64,000 bases of DNA from Rachycentron canadum (lineage: Eukaryota; Chordata; Actinopteri; Carangiformes; Rachycentridae), in the NCBI GenBank assembly GCA_038496675.1, contig CM076656.1, positions 15,382,321 to 15,446,320 of the forward strand, read 5' to 3'. The position numbers and the translations under genes are program-made. The notes beneath the pieces are model-generated. The model saw only the letters and a list, made by a program, of their open reading frames with translations. It was not told where the DNA came from and did not search any database. Positions 36,022-49,109 of the stretch are shown piece by piece (position 1 is the stretch's first letter; every line of letters starts with the position of its first letter).

Positions 36022-36916
36022 CTTTGCACTCAAATTGTGGTTGTTTTATTGAAATAATAAGCTGGATCCATTCAGTGTCTCTGCCAGTCCAAACAGCAAT
36101 GGTATCAAGCACATGAACAGGAGTTAGTTACTCTGTGTATATGTGTGTGGTAAAACCGGCTGGTTCAAGCCCATCCGCCCCCACTGTGTGGTCAATAGAA
36201 GCAATATGCCCTCTGTTTCCTGCATGCCCCTCCACCCCCTCATCCTTATTTTTTTTCTGTCTCCTCTCTGTCCTCTCCTCCTGTGTGGTCTCTCCCCTCT
36301 CGCTTTTCTTCTCTCTTTCTTCAGTGGCAAAAGTTGGTTAAAGTTAACATTGCCATTTAGAAAACCTTCATCTCATTTAGACTCAGTGGGTTAGCAGCTA
36401 TCTAGCTAATTTTGCAAGACTCTGAATGTGTTGACTGATTCCTGTGTCTTTCTGAGGGGAAAAACTGAAAGGGCACTTTCTCCATCATACATTATCAACA
36501 GGATCGGGTTGTTTTGGTATAACGCTGATAACTCCACCTAACAGGATGTGACCCCAAGGTAGCCTCATTTGTGGATGAAAGAACCTTTGGAAAAACTTGA
36601 TGTGATAGCATTGGGTTGTGGCTTTCAGTGGGGCCAGAGGCAGAAGTTAAAGGGAGTCTGACCCTGTTCGCTTGGCCCCTTGTCTCACAGAAAATCCTTT
36701 GAGAAGATGCCAGCAACAGCAGAGCTGGAAGTTCAAGGCCTTCTCTGTCTCTCTCCTGCTCTTTGCTCTTTCTTTCCTCCTTTTTCTCTCCCTGAGATTC
36801 TCTCTTCCTCTTTTCTTGATCTCCTCCAAATATTTGCTTAAAAGTCAAGATGTGGAAATCCCTGAAGGGTTGGGGCTGGGATTGACCTGATAGACCACTC
36901 ACATGCCTCTGCGCGT

Positions 36917-36977
<61 letters not shown>

Positions 36978-39900
36978 GACTATAAAAGCAAAAAGCAGGC
37001 ATAGATGCAACCACACACACGCATACAGGCTTCATCTTGGCAGTGACACAGTGACAGCTTGAAGGAGGCACAAACAAAAACTGTTCCAGATGTCTACATT
37101 CGCCTCCTCTGTCCTCTTTTCATCTTGTACTCTCTAACCTTTGTTCCACACTGCCCTCTTCACAGCCCTCATCATTTATCTCTATCTGTTTACACCCCAT
37201 CTACTACTCTACTCTATTTTTCTCCTCACACCAGATCGCCTTGGCTATAAGCAAACCACATCAACCAAAACCATCTCCACTCATCTCATATTCTCCACAT
37301 ATTAGTGGTATCCTCAGCTACATAATTATAAAATCATTTCAATGATAGGTGCAGTGCTCGAACTGCACGTATGATAGCTGTAGTAAAACACAAAGTGCAA
37401 CAGCAGGAGATCTCCAGCGAATTATTTAAAGTCAAATCAGGGCAGGATAAGATGACAAAGAACGCCAATGTTTGAAAAATAAGTGGAACATTAGGAATGA
37501 TAATATACGGCATCTAGTAGCTAAAATGTTGTATCTGTTCTTGTGTTACACAGTTGCTGTCGCTGCCCAGTCCAACTAGAGGTTATGGGGTTTGAGGTGG
37601 TTGGCATGCCTGTATTTAGAGGTAGCAGCCTGTAGAGGTGAAGCACACAAACAAGCATTGAAAAAGGGAATGAGATGAGCAAAGTGCTACTTGCTCAGCG
37701 CAGGGATGAGACATTGTCATAAATCTAAAAGGTTCTCTTAGTGGAAATGATGGGATCATTATACGTATGTCATTTGGTATGAGGTGGTGATATAAGCTGT
37801 GTAACTTTATTATGAAGTCTTGCCAGAAATATACAGTGATTCAGAGCACAGACAGTGCAACATCACCAGTTGGGGAAAACACAGCAATTGCCTGGGACAT
37901 AATTGATGAAAATAGGAGTCATTATCAGAGTCTTTAAACCACATCCTAGAGAGAGTCAGAGAGAGAGAAATGGGTTTCAGTATATCAGGCCGGATGACCG
38001 CTCTTCCAAATGTTGGTTTTTGCTGTGTTTATTTATCTACCCAACCCACTCAGAGGTGACCCCTGGGGTTAGCTGTGGGGGCAGTTGAGTGTGTGCATTT
38101 AGATAGATGTACACATACGCAGATTTGCCCCACACAACACAGACACACACTAACCTCACCACCCTTCAGGCTTTGCATTTGGCTACAGTATCTAAAAATA
38201 TCACCCCAGAAAGGTGGAAAAATACCACCCTTGTGTGGTGGAGGAATAGAAAGAGAGAGAGAGAAGAGAGAGAAGAGAGAGCAAGAGAGAGATGAAGGAG
38301 TAATGGACCAAACCCCCTCTCTCAACACTGAAAGGCAGGTTTGTTCTGTCGTGTTTGCTGTCCAACTGCTGACTCCAAATACACTTGCACAGACACACAC
38401 TGCGTAGTCACACAAGTTGCTGCTACATAATACCTGTCCGTTATATGTCAACGGTTGTGCTCCATATGAGTATCTATGTGTTTTATTATATCTTAAAGTA
38501 ACATGCTAAAGAGCACCAACTGTGGCCACAAACGGGAACTATAGGGCATTTTTAACTGCACTAATCAATGATTTTATATTCACAATGGCTCAAAAGACTA
38601 CATGCAATATGGAAGGGGTCACCTGTAGTGATGAACCCACCCCTGCAGGTCTAAAACGTTCCACAGCGATTTTTATGGCTTGAGCTTTCTGTTTAAGTTT
38701 CATGGCCTGCAAATGTAGTAGTTTTGTTCACGCTCACAGCTCCCATCAGTCATAATCTTGGAAACCCAAAGGACTTTACCTGCCCATAACAAAACAAACA
38801 GCAGACAGACAGCATTAGCAGCAAGTTAGTCACATTTATTAGCTAAAGAGCCAGATATTTCCCTCAGCAGTTGGGGGAGACCATTATTGCACATCTATTC
38901 ATCTGGCCAGAAACATGACTCCAATTTTTTGTCTGCTGGATGTGTTACTGGTTTAGCTTAGCTAAGCAGCTACCAGCTTTATAATGCAATATTATGTCAC
39001 CAGTAAATTTTACTACTTCTGAGACATTTAGCAAACAGGATAATGTGTTCCTTGGCAAATTACAGTTTAGCATAGCGTTCATCTGCGATTTTCTAAAACA
39101 TAACATAGACGTGGCCTAAGGGTATAAAGGTTAATCATCAGGACATTGACCAAGTATTGTCAACTCACACTGATATCTATTTAAAGTTAGTTAATATTAG
39201 TTATCAGAGGCCTCTGGTCATGCCAGACCAAGTCACCAAGTGTAGCAGCAAAACATAAATTCAGTAAGGATGCATTTTACTGCAATGTTAGAGGAATAAT
39301 ATTTCTTTGTTCAGAAGCTAAATAGTCTCACTTTAAAATGATGACTTAAGTGATGTTGGATTCTGACAATTGAAAGAGACGTTTCTGATGCATATTCAAA
39401 ACATCCTGATGGGAAGAAGCCCACACAATAATAATACTGCGTGATATTTGGTTGCTCCGACTGGGCCTGCACTCATGTCCACACCTCCTCCTCTCTCTAC
39501 AGTGAAATAAAGTTCGCCCACTCGCAAGTAAAATGGGAAAGACAGGGATGGTATAACTCCATTGCTTGGGAATTTTAAACAGGGGAAAGTTGGCATCACT
39601 CAACATCTCAGCTCTACTAAATTCAGCCATGAATATTTCCAGACTGTGGAAAAATGACCCTATTCTCAATGCAGCAGAACTAAAGCATTAGGCAGAATTA
39701 TAGGTGGATATACCCTGCTTCCATATATTAGACCAGGTTGAGATTTGAGATTTTAGTAACACTGGAGGTGATTGTTGCTGGTTTCTGAGTGGAGAAATCC
39801 CTTGGGTCAGATTTTAAATACAAAACTTTGTCTTAAATGGTGAACTTGTTGAACTTTGTCCATAATCAGATGCACAAACAGTCCTTTCCATGACTTATGA

Positions 39901-40061
39901 GTGGTCAAATACTGGGAAACGCACACCACACACACTTGCACAGACACACACACACATACACATGCATGCTGGGTAGAAAGACAGAGCTTATTTCAATGGA
40001 CTTTCCTGCTGTCAGAATGTCTGGTATGCATTAGCCACAGACTCCAGTGGGATAGCTGGAT

Positions 40062-40109
<48 letters not shown>

Positions 40110-41587
40110 AAAACAAGGAAAGCAGAGACAAGAGAGACAAGTACACTCACATCCTTAATTAAGCGTAGTTGAGAATAAATCTCATATAATATTGTTTTGG
40201 TGCTGAATGTTAAATGGTACAAGATCTAAGATTGTGTATGAAATTTTAAATGTAAAAGGCATCTTATGTTACACTCACATCTGGTTAGATAGGTCAGAAA
40301 TGCAGCTATTAACATATACAGACATATGCATGAAAGCAACCACAGCCTGAACACACTATTCTAGTTGAAAACTCCCTCTATAAACATTCTCTATGATCTC
40401 TATCTCACTCGCTCTTTCTCCCCTCGCTTTCTTTAAACTTCTTATAAAACTCTCTTTTATTCTGTTAGTTTTGGCGCAAAGAAAAACAGGGTGAGCCAGG
40501 TTTGAAAGTGTGTTTATATGTGCATTTTTGTGCATGTGTGAGTCTGATAAATCTGATCCGATATATGGATAAATGCTCTAAAAAACAGCTGTTGTTATTG
40601 TTAGAAATCTTCATCTTTAAACATGAAAACGTAATGTTTGTTGTTTTCCCTCTGGACTGAGAGCAGAAAATCCCCTTAGGACAGCTTTAAATATGGTTGT
40701 CATGACCTCATGTTTGCTTTTATTGTCATACTTTCTCAAACTGGGTTTACATTTTTAAAAACATTGAATATCAAAAGTTTTATTTTGAAAGTGAACGTGG
40801 GGTGGAGTGAGGCGAGAGGATGTGGAAGTGATGGGGCAATTTTTTCCTCTGCTGTTTTTTTTTTCTTTTCTTTTTAAGCACTTGGTAGAGTGAGGTCAGT
40901 GTGACCTGTAAACTGTGTTGAACTTTGAAAACCATCATTAATATCTGTTTATATCTAAATGTATTCATTCATTATCCTTTCAACAATAAAGAAAACTCTG
41001 CATGATGATAAACGCCTTGAGACTGAAATCATAAACAGTAGCCAGTTCGGGGTTTTTATTGGCAAATACCTACCGTATTTCTACAATTTCAACAATAACC
41101 AAAAACTTCTCTTTGATTCCCATTTGACTCCGTTTCTGCCCACGAAATGTTGCTACTCTATTTCCTTGTAAAAAAAAAAAAAAAAAAAATGTAGTCCGTA
41201 AACCACCCGTTCAGTGGCTGGAGAGCTGGAGAAAAACGTGCATGCTGGGATCAAAGTGGCCAAACTATAGAGAGAGGGGACCACATGGCTCCCACAAAGC
41301 AGCACTTATCCAAAATCTGAATCAGTCACAGCCTGGACTAGACTGCAGCACAAACCCCCCCCAAAACTCACAAAAAAGTAATTTTATAGTTTTTTACAAA
41401 GTCTTAAATATGATCTCATTGCAGTCTGAGACTTGAATACAGCTGTCCAGATCCTGAAAAATGAAGGAAGGAAGATAAGGTGTGTCCTCTTGTGGCGGTA
41501 CATACCTGGGTTGACCTGTGACATGACGGCTCCTAACAGGTAGAGGAGGATGAGCAGGAGGAAGTGAGTGTCCCAAAGGTGCTTCAT
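27329..41587 (-). CDS. ddr2: Discoidin domain receptor 2 (collagen receptor tyrosine kinase)
   Basis: Sixteen coding exons in transcript order: 41587-41506, 34071-33969, 33384-33153, 32846-32699, 31934-31832, 31276-31093, 30993-30753, 30526-30464, 29496-29360, 29272-29056, 28937-28705, 28565-28438, 28330-28133, 28043-27809, 27687-27538 and 27460-27329. They total 2586 bases (861 codons plus stop); human DDR2 has 855. Order of domains: signal peptide (from ATG 41587), discoidin domain (exons 2-4), discoidin-like domain (exons 5-7), short juxtamembrane linker (exon 8), TM helix ending in ILWRQ (exon 9), cytoplasmic juxtamembrane region with NSTYERIFPL (exon 10), kinase domain (exons 11-16). Kinase residues are intact: GEGQFGE P-loop, VAVK lysine, HRDLATRN catalytic loop, DFG, and the YSGDYYR activation loop. 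It binds fibrillar collagen and signals slowly to matrix and skeletal programmes. DDR2 rather than DDR1 is supported by the VDDSNTRILIGCL TM entry and by the hsd17b7 and uap1 neighbours. 5' non-coding exons were not found. Confidence 0.95.
28568..28624 (+). repeat. (AGGAG)n pentanucleotide microsatellite at a ddr2 splice acceptor
   Basis: About eleven perfect AGGAG units. On the transcribed minus strand they read as a pure pyrimidine (CTCCT)n tract ending directly in CTCAG, the acceptor of the ddr2 exon at 28565. Confidence 0.95.
31779..31831 (+). repeat. (CA)n microsatellite abutting a ddr2 splice donor
   Basis: About 53 bases of CA repeat. On the minus strand the (GT)n run begins at the last base of the ddr2 exon ending at 31832, so the repeat itself supplies the GT donor. 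Confidence 0.95.
34690..35520. repeat. Diverged direct duplication in ddr2 intron
   Basis: Copy A (34690-34975) and copy B (35262-35520) share the same ordered blocks: GGACTTA, ATAAACT followed by TTTATTTCTTTAT, GTTAGCTGCA, GGCTAATTA, GAAGCAATA, TTTAGCAT/TTAGCATT, GGAAAACA, CTAGCTCTG and CTCTAAAGCTCACTAATTAAC. Spacing within the copies is preserved and divergence is moderate. Confidence 0.75.
35935..36019 (+). repeat. (CA)n microsatellite, about 85 bp
   Basis: Nearly perfect CA run in the ddr2 intron; the longest dinucleotide tract on the left half of the intron. Confidence 0.95.
36918..36976 (+). repeat. (CA)n microsatellite
   Basis: About 59 bases of CA, interrupted once near its end by an AA, within the ddr2 intron. 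Confidence 0.9.
38251..38292 (+). repeat. GA-rich low-complexity tract
   Basis: Imperfect GAGA/AGAGAGAA run in the ddr2 intron. Confidence 0.8.
40062..40105 (+). repeat. (CA)n microsatellite
   Basis: About 44 bases of CA in the ddr2 intron. Confidence 0.9.
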
Positions 41588-44500
41588 CACAAATCCATGC
41601 ACGGAGACCAGCTTCCAATCTTAAACATGAGATAGAAACAGCAGGTTACACAAAATATCAGTGACACAGTTTAATATATAGCCTGACCACAAGGCCAAAA
41701 CAATTAAAACCCATTTCATTTTGTATTTACTTCTCTGTATTCATGGGAACCAAACACTTGTGTAGATATATAAGGGAAAAATTGGGGTTTTATTGGAAGC
41801 ATGTTTTTTTATCACTCAATAAAAGATATAATAATTGCCACCTAACAGTGGAATTTCCATTTGTTTACAGCTTTGACGCTCAATGAGAGAAGAACAATTA
41901 AATTCAAACTGTGGTGACATTTCATTATCCATCGAACAAGACAGACAGTATCGGTTCATATGCAATTAAAATGCTTTTTTTTTTTTTTTTTAATTTTGGA
42001 GATGTTCATAATGCACACTAATTGTGGGAACAAATGATGAATGAATGAATAAATGAAAGGACAAATGATGGAGGAAGAGGGTAAAGAGACACTGAGTCAC
42101 AGACATGACTTCAGCTGGACAGACGCAGTGCCAACAAGCCGCCTCCAACTGACCACTTAGTCCAGCAGCAGAGAAAAACAACTAGTTCCAACTCGATTCT
42201 GTCCACATTTCATTTATGATTTTGCTGCAGACAAAAAAATTAACAAACAAGTAAAAAACGTCTGTGTTAGTGCCACAGAAACTTTGCTTTTTGAATGTTT
42301 ACAATGGGACAAAAAGCCTTTCACACCTGACACTTAACTTCTTATATGAGTTAGAAAGAAATATCTACATCTGAACTTCTTTGAAGTTTTTTGATATCTT
42401 AGCTACTGTGTTATGATTTTGTGTATTTATTGTTGTACAGGCAATAGGCTCCAATGTAAATAAAGACATGGCCAAAGTAGGGTTATTGAAACCAAGTTGC
42501 ACATGACACAAAACAAAACTACCAGAGCACTGTGGGAATTTTTACATAGACACAAGAGTCTTGTGTGTATGTATGTTTCCTGGTGTTCATCATTGCCCAA
42601 AAACAACATTTTCCTGACATCTCCCCATTGAAATAACAGAAGGATCAGCAGCATGCCGCTCAGAGCTGCAGTGCTTGGGCCTGGACAGTAGGATAAGACT
42701 GGGCCACAGTACAAACCTACAGTCACATACGCCTCAATCAGCTGTCACTGTTGGTGTTTACTGTATCGTAGCAGTTCCTAAAATCTCATATATTTTATTA
42801 TTATGATTATATCTCACATACTTTCTTGTTAGTGATCTACAGTGGTGGGTCTCCACGCTCCAGTAAAGCTCTGTCCAAGTGAACCTCTGTCATATGAAAA
42901 ACAGCTTCACATATTCTGCAATCTGTCTATGGGAAACAAATCCAGACGTGTTGATTTTGAGCCTGAGCCCAAATTTACTCTATTTTTGACTAACATTGGT
43001 AGACTTGTAAAAATATGATATTAAAGAACTATTTCCTTAGGTCTCCATATTGCCTGACTACAGCGATCGGACTTGTGCATTTAGAAATACAACACTAATC
43101 TTTCTTTGATTAGGAACTGAGTGCTCAAGCAGACATTTAAAGTAAACCCATAGTTAAAACAACCTCAAACTCAAACACTCTTGTGTGACCAGTGTTGATG
43201 AATTTTGTGACACTAATTACAACCTGACTTGTCCCTTTCATTGTGTCCTCACACACAATCTCATTGCTTTTCTTGCCTCCATTTGCAGCAGCGTCAGGTT
43301 ACGGCCACTTCCCACTGAGGCTCCTTTACTGAGCTTAACTCCTCTTGGCTTTTCATAGCTAATGAAACACAAACACCTGACGGCTTGTGTGCATTTGGAG
43401 GTTGAAAATATGTTTACCGTGTGCTGGCGAACATTTATGTAAAGGCTGCTTGTGTTGCATAGGGGAGGAGAATTGACCTTTGGTTCTACATCTGGAGACT
43501 CTCAAAGAACCATACTGGTGTGTGTCTGCGTGTCTTAGTCCATTTACTGCAAATCGCTGACTTTTTACAGTAGTGCTCACCATTTAGCAAAGCACGCAAT
43601 AACTGGAGTCAGTCATCAAAATTTTTGGTCCAGAGTGAATTATATCCAAAACTACCAGCTTGATTACAATAAAACGCAGCATAGTCATAAGTGGTTCCCA
43701 GAAGATTAATTGTCTTCACTCTGTTGTTCCCTTGACGTCTCATCATCAGCTCAAAATGTCTCCTCAAACACTTAAGTGCACAACAGGATACAGACAGAAG
43801 TTGAACATAATAAGCCAAAATTCACATCAACCTCAGCTGTGGTTTGAGATTCATGTTATCATACTTAGCATAAAGGTTTACATGCAAAATTTAGCATTAC
43901 CCACAAAACACACTGGGCCTGCCAGCTGGAGCTGCTGGTCTTTGAGCTGAGTTTGACAAACACGACTTACATCTGAACCTATGAGCTAATAAAGTCAATG
44001 TGTCCTATCATGGCCACCACACCAAGGGAAGGCCTTTTAATTTAGGCAATAATATGGCTTTTCTTCTGGCACCACCCTCACACCAAAATGTTACAAGTGG
44101 TGCTCTAAACTAGTGTCAAGGATGTAACACAGTTGTTTTTCATCTGTCTATTGTATTGTATGAGCATGACAGCCTCATGACACCACTGGGGTGATCTTAA
44201 CATAGCTTTGACATATAGTGACCAGTAACTGCCTGAAAGCAAAGGGAAAAAAACTGCTTTTGTTGATTTTAAAGGCTATGATAGGTTTTACACAGTAGTT
44301 TGCTGTAATACAAAATGTAGGAACTTTCAAGAAAATTGGTTGAATTGATAAAAACATTCTTTTTTGGAAACTCTAGAAGCCTCTCCAACAATTTACCCCT
44401 TATGATGAGATTTTTCTACTTCAGAATTCTCCCCAGAATTAATATGAGATCCAGATCCTTGTATTCTTATACTCTATAGGTCCCAGAAACTATAGATGTT

Positions 44501-45689
44501 CATGGTTTAGTGATTGAACTGTGGACCCCATGTCTATCATCTCTATTGCCGTTGCCCCCTATTGTTGCAGGTATTCTCGATACCTGTATGAAACAAACAG
44601 CTGTTACTCCAAAGCTGGCTCCTGCTTCAGTAACATCATGTCAGTCAGCAATACTAGAGGGTTGGAGGTACAGGTTCACAGTTGTGGAAACTTCTCTTCA
44701 TTCTCGTCTTACAGGAAAACAGCAGGAAAAACTTATTTGTGTCCTATCTGTGTTTCAAAATGATCTATTCCAGGATTTCTTTTTCCTTTTCACTTTCGAT
44801 GGCAAAGTAATAACCTTATAAAAACATTGTTGAATCATCAAAGGGTTAAATTATAAAACACTGTATAAATTTCACAAATGTCCATTTCCTTTTATTTATT
44901 ATGCTTTTGCTGTTTATTTAACTTTCTTCCATGAAAAAAAAGTTGTAATTGTAATTTCATAATGATCTATACTTTCTTCCATCAGTTGTAACCGTAGCAT
45001 TTTTGCTTGAACATTGGACATTGCTCTTCAAAATTTATTCCAACAGCTACATCTCACATTAACAGTTCATTTTCCCAAGTAAGAGCTAAAGAGAAATAGG
45101 GTGATGGAGACAGAGGAGCAGCAGCACAAACCCCTCAGTCATGTGTCTATTCTCATGGTGGAGAGAGGACATGGAGCAGGAAGAGATCTGGGTCACATAC
45201 ACTTCCCCAACTGTACGTCAGAGCATGGACAGATAGACTGTAGGTCCGCCTGAAGCCTTTATCGCCGTTATCCAGTGTAGTGGGGTATCGGGGCCAGTCA
45301 GTGCCTTTTGAAATTCTCCATCAACGGAAAAGAATTTTCTGGAAAAATATCACCTTCCAGACTCTGTATGCCTGTCATTTTACTGCCAATTAACACTCAT
45401 TCAGTAATGAACAGCAGGCACTAACAGGCAGAGTTTGGTTTGTATATGACTGGTCTGAGGAAAAGTACTCTCCTGTAGCCATGAAGCCCAGGTAAACTAG
45501 GTCCACTTAGTATTGAGTCCAATGTGAACAAATACTGGAGTAAAACAGGTGAAAGGGGAGTGTACACATGTCAAAAAGTGCTTTATTAGTGTTACTAATA
45601 AAGTTTTAGTTTTAGTAACACTGAAAAGTACATTATATAGATGTTCACTATACTACACTGAATCATATTCAATGTACATTACGTCTGTG

Positions 45690-45890
45690 TAGAAATATTT
45701 CTTAGCAATGCTAATGGTATGTTGGTCAGTCCTCTGTTGAACCTTAGATACTCAGAGCTACTTAGCAAATATACTAACATTATACCTGCTTAACATTAGC
45801 ATGTTAGCTTTGTTATTTTTCCATTAGCATTTAGTTCAAAGTAAATAAGTAAAGCCTCACAGAGGGGCTAGCTTAGTTATTAACTGTTAA
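45690..45890. repeat. Fragment of dispersed teleost repeat
   Basis: Has CATTAGCATGTTAGC, CATTAGCATTTAG and a following GCCTCACAGAG-GCTAGC pattern. I associate this order with a widespread percomorph element; the 55.3 kb copy shares parts of it. Confidence 0.5.
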
Positions 45891-47929
45891 GTTCTACATT
45901 CAGTCAGACGTGAAGGAATAGAAACTAAAAAATAAAAAAATTTAAAAAAAAATCAAGGTCCCCTGATATTTCTAAAAGCACTTAGAATGGGAACAAAAAT
46001 AAACCCGAGCTGATCAGAAAAGCTGATAAAGTAACCGAAACAAGGGCTTTTAAAGTAGAGAATCATGTTTGATACTTTTTCACTTTTAAAGCTTCCAAGG
46101 GGTTTTCTCATCAAATATAAATCAAAGTCTTACATTTTGTGAACAAAGTGAGGAGACACAAGGTCATAGAAAAGAATGAGAATGAGAAAAGGACAGGAAA
46201 ATATCATAACTTAACCAATTTATAACTATAGACAATGACGTAACAGGGGTTTCACATCAGGTACCAATTTTACTGTGCAGCACCTAGAAACTATAAGTTA
46301 GAAATGTCTGGGCAATAACTTGTAAAGGAAAACCGGCCTCATATATTCCTACTCCAGAGGACTCCTCTGTCCCTAAAGGAAGTATTTTTAGCCATCAGTG
46401 TGGTGAGGAGACTGTGTTCAGTCCCTTATTCTGATTTTATCTGCATCCAAACCCAATATAAAGATATTATTTAACTTTACATACACACACACATAAATTT
46501 AGAAGGCTTTTCTTTTTTACTGTGTGTTTCTTCTTTGTGAAATCAATTTGAGCATAGCTGCTTTATCTGAAGTTAGGCCTACTTTTCTTTATCTGAAAAT
46601 CATTTTAACCAGCATGTTTTAGCATGACAGCTTTTTGCAGTGTTTGTATTTTCTCTCCCAGTAGATCACATACCAAAACAAACCCATAAGTGGTAATTGT
46701 ACCTGAATGTGGTGGCAAATTACTCGATCTACTGTACCAGTGGGAGTTATGGCATGTAATTTAACATTAAACACAATATCTCACATGTCAGTTTCTCACT
46801 TAGTGTCCAGAGATATTCATAGATATCTGTGGCTAAAGCGTTCAATCACAGCCCCATTCAGACTGGACTTACATTAAGTATTTCAGAAAGACTGAACCTT
46901 TGTCTGCTTATTGTAAACACCACATGTTAATGGGAAGTGAGCTGAGTTTATTGTATCAACTCGGAGCAGAGCATTCCTGAATAGAACGACTACTGACTTA
47001 AATTTCTGCTTCTGGGGGAAAAAAAAAAGTCTGTGCCCCATAAATATCAACTCCCCCTTGGCTAGTTCAGGAAATGGTGAAGGACAGATACTCCCCTCAG
47101 AAACCCACAGGCTCACAAAGAACTAAGAAACACAGACACACACACTGTACCGACATTTTTTAATCCATAGGGATGATGTGCTGGAGATTCACTGATGAGC
47201 TCCCAAATTAATACAATTCAGCTAACTAATTATTCTGGACACAAATATTAAGATTTATCCCACTTATCCTAAGACTTATATGTCATAAATCCTGAAACAC
47301 ACTCATGCATTCAGAAAGAGCTCATTGCCATGTCCTCAGAACGGTCCTATTATAAACAGGATGGCAGTTTGTTTGATTCCCAGACTTTATTGTTTGTGCA
47401 AATAATCTGATTTCCTTGTGAGGATCGAGCCCAGCACACAGTGTAACATTGGTGTACCACCAGGTTCTGCACCCTGGGAAAAGCCTGTAAAGTCAACACG
47501 CAGGTTTACTTGGCTATGATCCCTGCCTCTGTCTCTCTTTTCACAAACACACACACACACACACACACCAGAGTCAACATTAGGGGTTTTACATGGGCCC
47601 TGGCAGAAGAGGAAGCAACCAGCTGAAGTTCAGAGGGTCAAGAACAACTGAGCATTTCACAGTTCAACCACCAAAAACCGACCTGGAGCTGCTGCCAGTA
47701 AAGGGGGAGGGCACAGAGGTCTGAAGTTTGTCAAGTTACTTCTCTTCTTTCATAATCACTTCAATACACATGTGATTATCTTTGTTTGTCTTCATGTTGA
47801 TAATACTGTGAAATGTAATTACAATAATTTCATGTGACAAGTTAATTCGCAGGGTTAACATATTAAAATGTTAACCATCTACTAATGCTCCAATTTAATG
47901 TAAATTATAATCAGTCCAGTGTAACAAGG

Positions 47930-48340
47930 AACAAGAGTCAGTTTTAAGCCATTTAACCAACTAAACGCTAACATCAGCATGCTAATGACAAAGCTAACAT
48001 GCTGATGTAAGAATGTATGGTGTTTACCATATTCACCATTTCAATGTGGTGCATTACTGTACAAAAATGTACCTAATTAGCATTAAACAGCTGAGGCTGA
48101 TGGGATTGTCATTACCTTTGCAGGTATTTCATTAAAAATTTAAATACTGGACTCAATGAAAAGATGAGTTGATCATCAAGGTTATTAGAAATCATCCCAA
48201 GAGGAACATGAATGTTTTCACAAATCTTCCACCCAACCCCTGTTGTTGAGATATTTCTCTCGAAGCCATAATGTGAAGCTCGTGGTTCTTGAGAAAAAGT
48301 CATTAGAAAAGTCAGTAGGATTCACCACACACATTTATCA
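47930..48340 (+). repeat. Dispersed teleost repeat, longer copy
   Basis: Ordered blocks: CTAACATCAGCATGCTAATG, GGCTGATGGGATTGTCATTA, TTGCAGGTATTTCATTAA, GATCATCAAGGTTATTA, GTTGAGATATTTCTCTC and GTCAGTAGGATTCA. It is related to the copy at 12560-12820. Boundaries approximate. Confidence 0.65.
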
Positions 48341-48494
48341 AATTATATTTCACAAGGTTATTATTTCAAAAATAACCCTCCAGTTTTAATGACTTCACAA
48401 TTCCCTACAGAACCTAATAATGTTACTGTATGAGGGTAAGTCACAGGAACCACAGATGGAAATTTGCTTTTAGCTCTATATGGTATGATGATGG

Positions 48495-48660
48495 GGCATC
48501 CAGTGGCCTGGTGGTAAATATCCAGACCATATGACCACAATGTACCTGCTCCAGTTCCAGTTGCAGGACTCATATGTCATATGTCATAACTCTGTAGCAC
48601 CCATCGCCTGCTTCTCTAATGTCAACTGTCAAAAACAAATTACTATAAATAAACAATAAA
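48495..48660 (+). repeat. Decayed tRNA-derived SINE-like element
   Basis: GGCCTGGTGGTAAAT resembles an A-box region, and GTTCCAGTTGCAGGACT sits where a B box would be. It is followed by TATGTCAT and a CACTGTC-like 3' section typical of teleost SINE copies. Highly degenerate. Confidence 0.4.
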
Positions 48661-49025
48661 TAATGGAAACCATGCTGGATATATGAGCTACTGAAATTGT
48701 GCCGATCACATTTCATTCAGTTTTGTCTGTGCCTCTTCAACCCACGTGTAGGCCTTATAGCTAAAAACCACATATACAGTATGGGCGTGTGTGTGTTTAT
48801 GCGCTCTGTTGGTGCTGGGCCTGACTGTTATACAGTGTGCCCATATGCTACGTACCATAACCATCCACATATGCTTTCTATTATGTCGCTTAGTTCTCCC
48901 TGAAGGCTGTAACATAGCATCACAGGTATTTTATGTTTATGGGAATGCATGAAATCCAAATCACATTTTGAAATCAGTCCCAGGTGGGGCAATGTAAACA
49001 CACACAGCAGTAAAATCAGGGAATG

Positions 49026-49028
<3 letters not shown>

Positions 49029-49107
<79 letters not shown>
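49029..49107 (+). repeat. (TG)n microsatellite, about 79 bp
   Basis: Perfect TG run flanked by TTTTACACACACACATACG. Confidence 0.95.

Positions 49108-49109
<2 letters not shown>

Larger units (their letters stand above)
34072..41505 (-). other. ddr2 large first coding intron
   Basis: 7.4 kb without a recognised exon. It contains a diverged direct duplication (34690-34975 and 35262-35520), several CA microsatellites (35935-36019, 36918-36976, 40062-40105), a GA-rich run (38251-38292) and TTAGCATTAGC-type repeat fragments. No conserved-looking coding sequence is evident. Confidence 0.6.

Noticed and set aside
35809..36116. Reading frames of alternating Cys-Val or His-Thr on both strands
   Set aside because: They are translations of the (CA)n/(GT)n microsatellite; the same applies near 31.8, 36.9, 40.1 and 49.0 kb.
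44510..44821. Overlapping frames of 80 and 103 codons in the ddr2-uap1 intergenic region
   Set aside because: No recognisable domain, no clear splice context, and two frames open at once; most likely chance.
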